Source: Chloroflexota bacterium (GTDB taxonomy: Bacteria; Chloroflexota; Dehalococcoidia; JACVQG01). Taken from it: 40,640 nt of DNA. The first letter of the stretch is position 1, and every line of letters begins with the position of its first letter. The notes under the pieces are model-generated. The model saw nothing but the letters and a program-made list of their open reading frames with translations. It ran no database searches and was not told the origin of the DNA. Shown piece after piece: positions 37,061-40,640 of the stretch. Position numbers and translations under genes: made by a program. The stretch covers positions 1 through 40,640 of the forward strand of contig JACQTY010000027.1 of NCBI GenBank assembly GCA_016210545.1, written 5' to 3'.

Positions 37061-38161
37061 GATTCTCCTCCCAGTCTATGACGGAGGTAGGCGTAGATAA
37101 ACTCGTCCAATTCCCCATCCAGCACCGCCTGGGCGTTGCTGGTCTCATAGCCCGTGCGATGGTCCTTGACCATTTTGTAGGGGTGTATGACGTAGCTGCG
37201 TATCTGATTCCCCCAGCCCGCCTCCACGTGCTCACCTTTGAGTCGGGCCCGCTCCTCGGCCTTCTTTGCCAGCTCTATTTCCAACAGCTTCGACTGGAGC
37301 AGTCGCAAGGCGATTTCTTTGTTTTGAAGCTGTGAACGCTCACTCTGCTGAGTGACCACGATGCCGGTGGGTATGTGCGTTATGCGCACGGCCGTGCTTA
37401 CCTTCTGAACATTCTGGCCGCCGGCGCCGCTGGAGCGGTAGGCTTCCATCTTGAGGTCATCAGGGTTTATCTTTACGTCAACATCCTTCTCGGCTTCAGG
37501 CATCACCTCGACCATGGCAAAGGAGGTATGCCTGGCGTGGTCAGCGTCGAACGGGGACAGCCGCACCAGACGGTGCACGCCGTGTTCGGAGTGGAGGTAG
37601 CCGTAAGCATATTCACCAGCTATTGCGACTACCGCACTCTTTATGCCCGCCTCCTCACCCGGGTTGGTGTCCAGCACCTCCGACTTGTATCCCCAGCGCT
37701 CCGCCAGACGCAAGTACATCCGGAGGAGCATCTGGGCCCAGTCCTGCGCCTCAGTGCCGCCTACGCCGGCCGACAGAGTGAGTATGGCGTTACGGGCATC
37801 GTACTCGCCACGCAGCATTACCTGCATCTCTAACTGTTCAACCTGACGGGTTAGCTTCTCTGTCTCCTCGCCAATTTCCCCTGCCAGGGAGGCGTCCTCC
37901 TCCTTCATGCTGATGTCCAGCAACGCGGCAACATCGGCAACGCCCTTCTCGAGCTTCCGCCACGTCTCAACAAATCGCTTCTCTTTGCTCACCCAGCGCA
38001 GTGTTGCCTGGGCCTTCTGAGGGTCTGACCAAAAGCCGGGCTGAGCAGTCTCCTCCTCAGCCTGGCCTATCTTCGTTTCTCTTCCAGCGACGTCAAAGAC
38101 GCACCATTAGATTATTGATTCGCTCCTGTAACGATACTATCTTGCCCTTCAGTTCCTGCAT
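37057..38161 (-). CDS. prfB: Peptide chain release factor 2, with programmed +1 frameshift
   Basis: GGQ motif YRSSGAGGQNVQKV. Upstream ATG at 38161: MQELKGKIVSLQERINNLMVRL then CTT-TGA-C at 38093-38098; +1 shift gives DVAGRETKIGQAEEETAQPGFWSDPQKAQATLRWVSKEKRFVE, joining the 37992 ORF. Confidence 0.95.
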
Positions 38162-38280
38162 TCAACCTCCTGCAACCCAAAGCTCCAAATGCCAAGCACC
38201 AAATCCCAAAGAATATCCAAGCCCCAATGACCCAAACGACGCGGCGCCCGCCAGGCCCATCGTAAATCCTAAGTTGCCGC

Positions 38281-38973
38281 CTACACCTTGCCCGACATCT
38301 GCGGGCAGCTCAAACGGCCCGCAGCCGCCAGATGGGCCAGACGCGTCCCCTCAGGAAGCCGGTAGCCCCGGCAACAGGCGAGCGTCCATCGCATTGCCGA
38401 GTCCAGATCGACTTTATGGCCGATGGACACGTAGATAGGTTTCACGCCCCGCCTGGTGCGTAACGCGGCCCCGATAACCTCTCCCTTGTCCTCCAGCGGC
38501 GACCAGTCGCCCACATTGGGACCGGGAGGGTCGGTCTTTCCAACCAGAACGGACTTGGCGCAGCCAATGGTTGGCGTACCCAGAAGAAGGCCCAGGTGAC
38601 TGGCGATCCCCATACGGCGCGGGTGTGCAACTCCGTGCCCGTCCACTATCAGAAAGTCCGGGGACAGCTTCAATTGCTGCCACGCAGACACTATCAGCGG
38701 CGATTCCCTGAAAGAAAGGAGTCCGGGTATATACGGGAACCCAGGCTTGGCCGCTGCCGTTCCGACTTCGGCCACCTCCAGTTCTGGCAACCGCAACACC
38801 ACCACGGCGGCACGGGCTATCCCGTTCTCGTCGGGCGGCGATATGTCCACGCCCGCCGCTAGCTCCGGATTATCTAGGCTGTTAACTCTACTGATCTGGC
38901 CGGCCAGGCGCAACTGAATCTCTCTCGCTTCCGCGGTAGTTGCCGGCCATCTGTGCATAGCTTCCAGCTTCAC
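38281..38973 (-). CDS. nfi: Endonuclease V
   Basis: AAGVDISP, YIPGLLSFRESP, LIVDGHGVAHPRRMGIASHLGLL. Confidence 0.94.
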   Translation of the reverse strand: MKLEAMHRWPATTAEAREIQLRLAGQISRVNSLDNPELAAGVDISPPDENGIARAAVVVLRLPELEVAEVGTAAAKPGFPYIPGLLSFRESPLIVSAWQQLKLSPDFLIVDGHGVAHPRRMGIASHLGLLLGTPTIGCAKSVLVGKTDPPGPNVGDWSPLEDKGEVIGAALRTRRGVKPIYVSIGHKVDLDSAMRWTLACCRGYRLPEGTRLAHLAAAGRLSCPQMSGKV

Positions 38974-39102
38974 TCTCCAATTATACAGTCTATGATGGAG
39001 AAAGGAAAACTGTGAACGCGCAGGGGCGGGTATTCCTCATGGTGAAGCGGAAACGAATGCTGCGTTGCACAGTTTCAGCATGCGCCAAGACGCGTCGGGA
39101 AA

Positions 39103-39122
39103 GGGCACGGCCCGCCGTGCCC
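39103..39122. terminator. Hairpin directly after the MBL gene stop codon
   Basis: GGGCACGGC-cc-GCCGTGCCC, perfect arms, abutting the stop at 39123. Confidence 0.5.
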
Positions 39123-39809
39123 CTACGATGCTTTCAACTGTTTCAGGTACCCCTGGATGTACTCCCTCACGGCATCGGCGGGCTGAAAGATGCCGAAGTG
39201 CCCTTCAGCCAGGATATCTGCCTCCAGCGACAGGAGCCGTTCCAGCGAACCTGCTGCTATCTTAGGATCGCCTCCCCACTGGGGCAAATAGGGGCCGTGG
39301 ATGTCCTGGCCGAAGAGAAGGCGTTTCCCGCCCATGTCAAGGTACACGGCCATACTCCCCGGCGTGTGGCCGGGGATGTGAACAAAGTGGAATTCGCGCG
39401 TTCCGAGCATAAGAGCAGCCTCGCCGCCTTTGATCTTATGCTCTACCGGGCACGTCTCGTAGGGGACGCCGTAGATGCCGGCCCCGGTGTCTCTGCCCGT
39501 CTCTATAGCTTCGGCATCAGCCTCATGAGCGATGAGTTCTACACCGAAGTGTTTCTTGAACTGGGCCAGCGCCCCAATGTGGTCGATATGTCTGTGGGTC
39601 ACAATGGCGTAGCGCAGCTTCTCCGGGTCGAGGCCCAGGAAGCGCAGATGGTCTACCAGGGCGGGGTAGCTCTGGCCTGCCCCGGCGTCGATAAGCACCA
39701 GGTCGTCGGCGTCTACCACATATACCAAACAGTCCAGCGGATGCGATATCTCGGGACCGCCGATTACGTAGGCATCTTTCCACACGCAGAAGGGCCTGGA
39801 CATTAGCAT
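39123..39809 (-). CDS. MBL-fold metallo-hydrolase
   Basis: 228 aa; IVTHRHIDHIGALAQF, HIPGHTPGSMAVYL. Confidence 0.95.
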   Translation of the reverse strand: MLMSRPFCVWKDAYVIGGPEISHPLDCLVYVVDADDLVLIDAGAGQSYPALVDHLRFLGLDPEKLRYAIVTHRHIDHIGALAQFKKHFGVELIAHEADAEAIETGRDTGAGIYGVPYETCPVEHKIKGGEAALMLGTREFHFVHIPGHTPGSMAVYLDMGGKRLLFGQDIHGPYLPQWGGDPKIAAGSLERLLSLEADILAEGHFGIFQPADAVREYIQGYLKQLKAS

Positions 39810-40315
39810 AGTTGCTGAGCCTCCAGCCGGGCCAGAATGCTGCGTTCCCTGGCCCTCATTTTTCTAGCTTCGGCGGGCTTTTCGTGATCGTAGCCCAGAA
39901 GGTGCAGGATGCCGTGCACAATGAGTATTGCCAGCTCTCGCTGCGTGGAATGGCCCCGCTCCTCAGCTTGCGCTGCGGCGCGGGGGCAGGAAACTACCAC
40001 TTCCCCCAGGTGCCGGACATCATCAGGGGGAGCAATGAATTCATCGCCGGTCCGCTCGGTGAGGGCAAAAGCGATGACGTCCGTCGGTGCATCTTTGCGC
40101 CGGTACTCCCGATTTATCTGACGGATACGTCGGTCGCCGGTGATCACCAGGCTGAGTTCGGCGCTGGCCACGCCCTCCATAGCCATGGTCTCCTTTATCA
40201 CCTGCTTCAGCCACGGCCTCTTGACATAGGCGGCGTAGGAACGAGAGACCCTGACGGCGATGTCCAGCACTGTTGCCTTCGTCCTGAACCCTGACGGTGC
40301 AGCGGTTGTTCTCAT
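39803..40315 (-). CDS. ybeY: rRNA maturation RNase YbeY
   Basis: Signature VHGILHLLGYDHEK; INREYRRKDAPTDVIAFAL. Confidence 0.94.
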   Translation of the reverse strand: MRTTAAPSGFRTKATVLDIAVRVSRSYAAYVKRPWLKQVIKETMAMEGVASAELSLVITGDRRIRQINREYRRKDAPTDVIAFALTERTGDEFIAPPDDVRHLGEVVVSCPRAAAQAEERGHSTQRELAILIVHGILHLLGYDHEKPAEARKMRARERSILARLEAQQLC

Positions 40316-40372
40316 GATTCCAGTGGCTTAATCGTAACCTGACAGAGCGTGGGCGTCAAGCAATCCAGCCAC

Positions 40373-40475
40373 CCAAAATCCGCCGCCTCGCCAATCTACT
40401 CAAATCGAAAGTTCTGTCACCAGCTTGGTGAAGAAGATGCTGGTTTGCCGAGATTCAACGGGCGGTGGATTTTGG
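40373..40475. repeat. Short element bounded by inverted CCAAAATCC(G/A)CCGCC ends
   Basis: CCAAAATCCGCCGCC at 40373 and GGGCGGTGGATTTTGG ending 40475. Confidence 0.55.
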
Positions 40476-40640
40476 ACTGCCATGATCCGCCATCAAGATT
40501 GACGCCAAATGCAAGAAACGTGGGGTTACCGTTTCTCCCCCTTTCGCAAACTGAGCATGTCCCACATCTCGGGCTGGACACAGAGGGTCACACTTCGAAA
40601 GGAAGCTGCAAGAGGCACAACGGAACCGTCTGTGGCCTGC

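Noticed and set aside
1-40640. CRISPR arrays, phage genes, toxin-antitoxin or known defence genes
   Set aside because: None seen: no regularly spaced repeats, no Cas, integrase, capsid or restriction genes recognised on reading the ORFs.

Overview
The 40.6 kb window looks like ordinary chromosomal DNA from a Chloroflexota-like bacterium (a guess from gene content and style, not tested). Housekeeping genes dominate: partial cox subunit I and subunit II, pdxS/pdxT, a Ycf45/SpoIIIAA-type ATPase, an SDR, tmk, tilS, a CorC/HlyC-like CBS protein, etfA/etfB, rpmH-rnpA-yidD-yidC-jag, an enoyl-CoA hydratase, tRNA-Ser(TGA), sucCD, prfB, endonuclease V, an MBL hydrolase and ybeY. Three coding features are missing or incomplete in the ORF track: rpmH (19938-20075), a 56-aa membrane protein next to coxB (1557-1727), and the frameshifted 5' part of prfB (to 38161, with a CTT-TGA-C slip site). 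The parts most worth follow-up are: (1) a ~970 bp two-gene cassette bounded by ~54 bp direct repeats, with a composite promoter carrying a perfect 14-bp palindrome; (2) a signalling locus with a CxxCH (c-heme) sensor kinase, a NarL-type regulator, a degenerate receiver domain fused to a membrane anchor and a stand-alone cNMP-binding protein, with a 9-5-9 inverted repeat between the two halves; (3) a collagen-repeat, three-cupredoxin NirK-like protein with altered catalytic positions, divergent from a Cys-rich Crp/Fnr regulator, with similar Crp/Fnr-type palindromes upstream of it and of the cox genes; (4) an RF2 gene joined by two successive 4-bp overlaps to a metalloprotease and a solute-binding fusion protein. 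All calls come from reading the sequence by eye; no searches were run.
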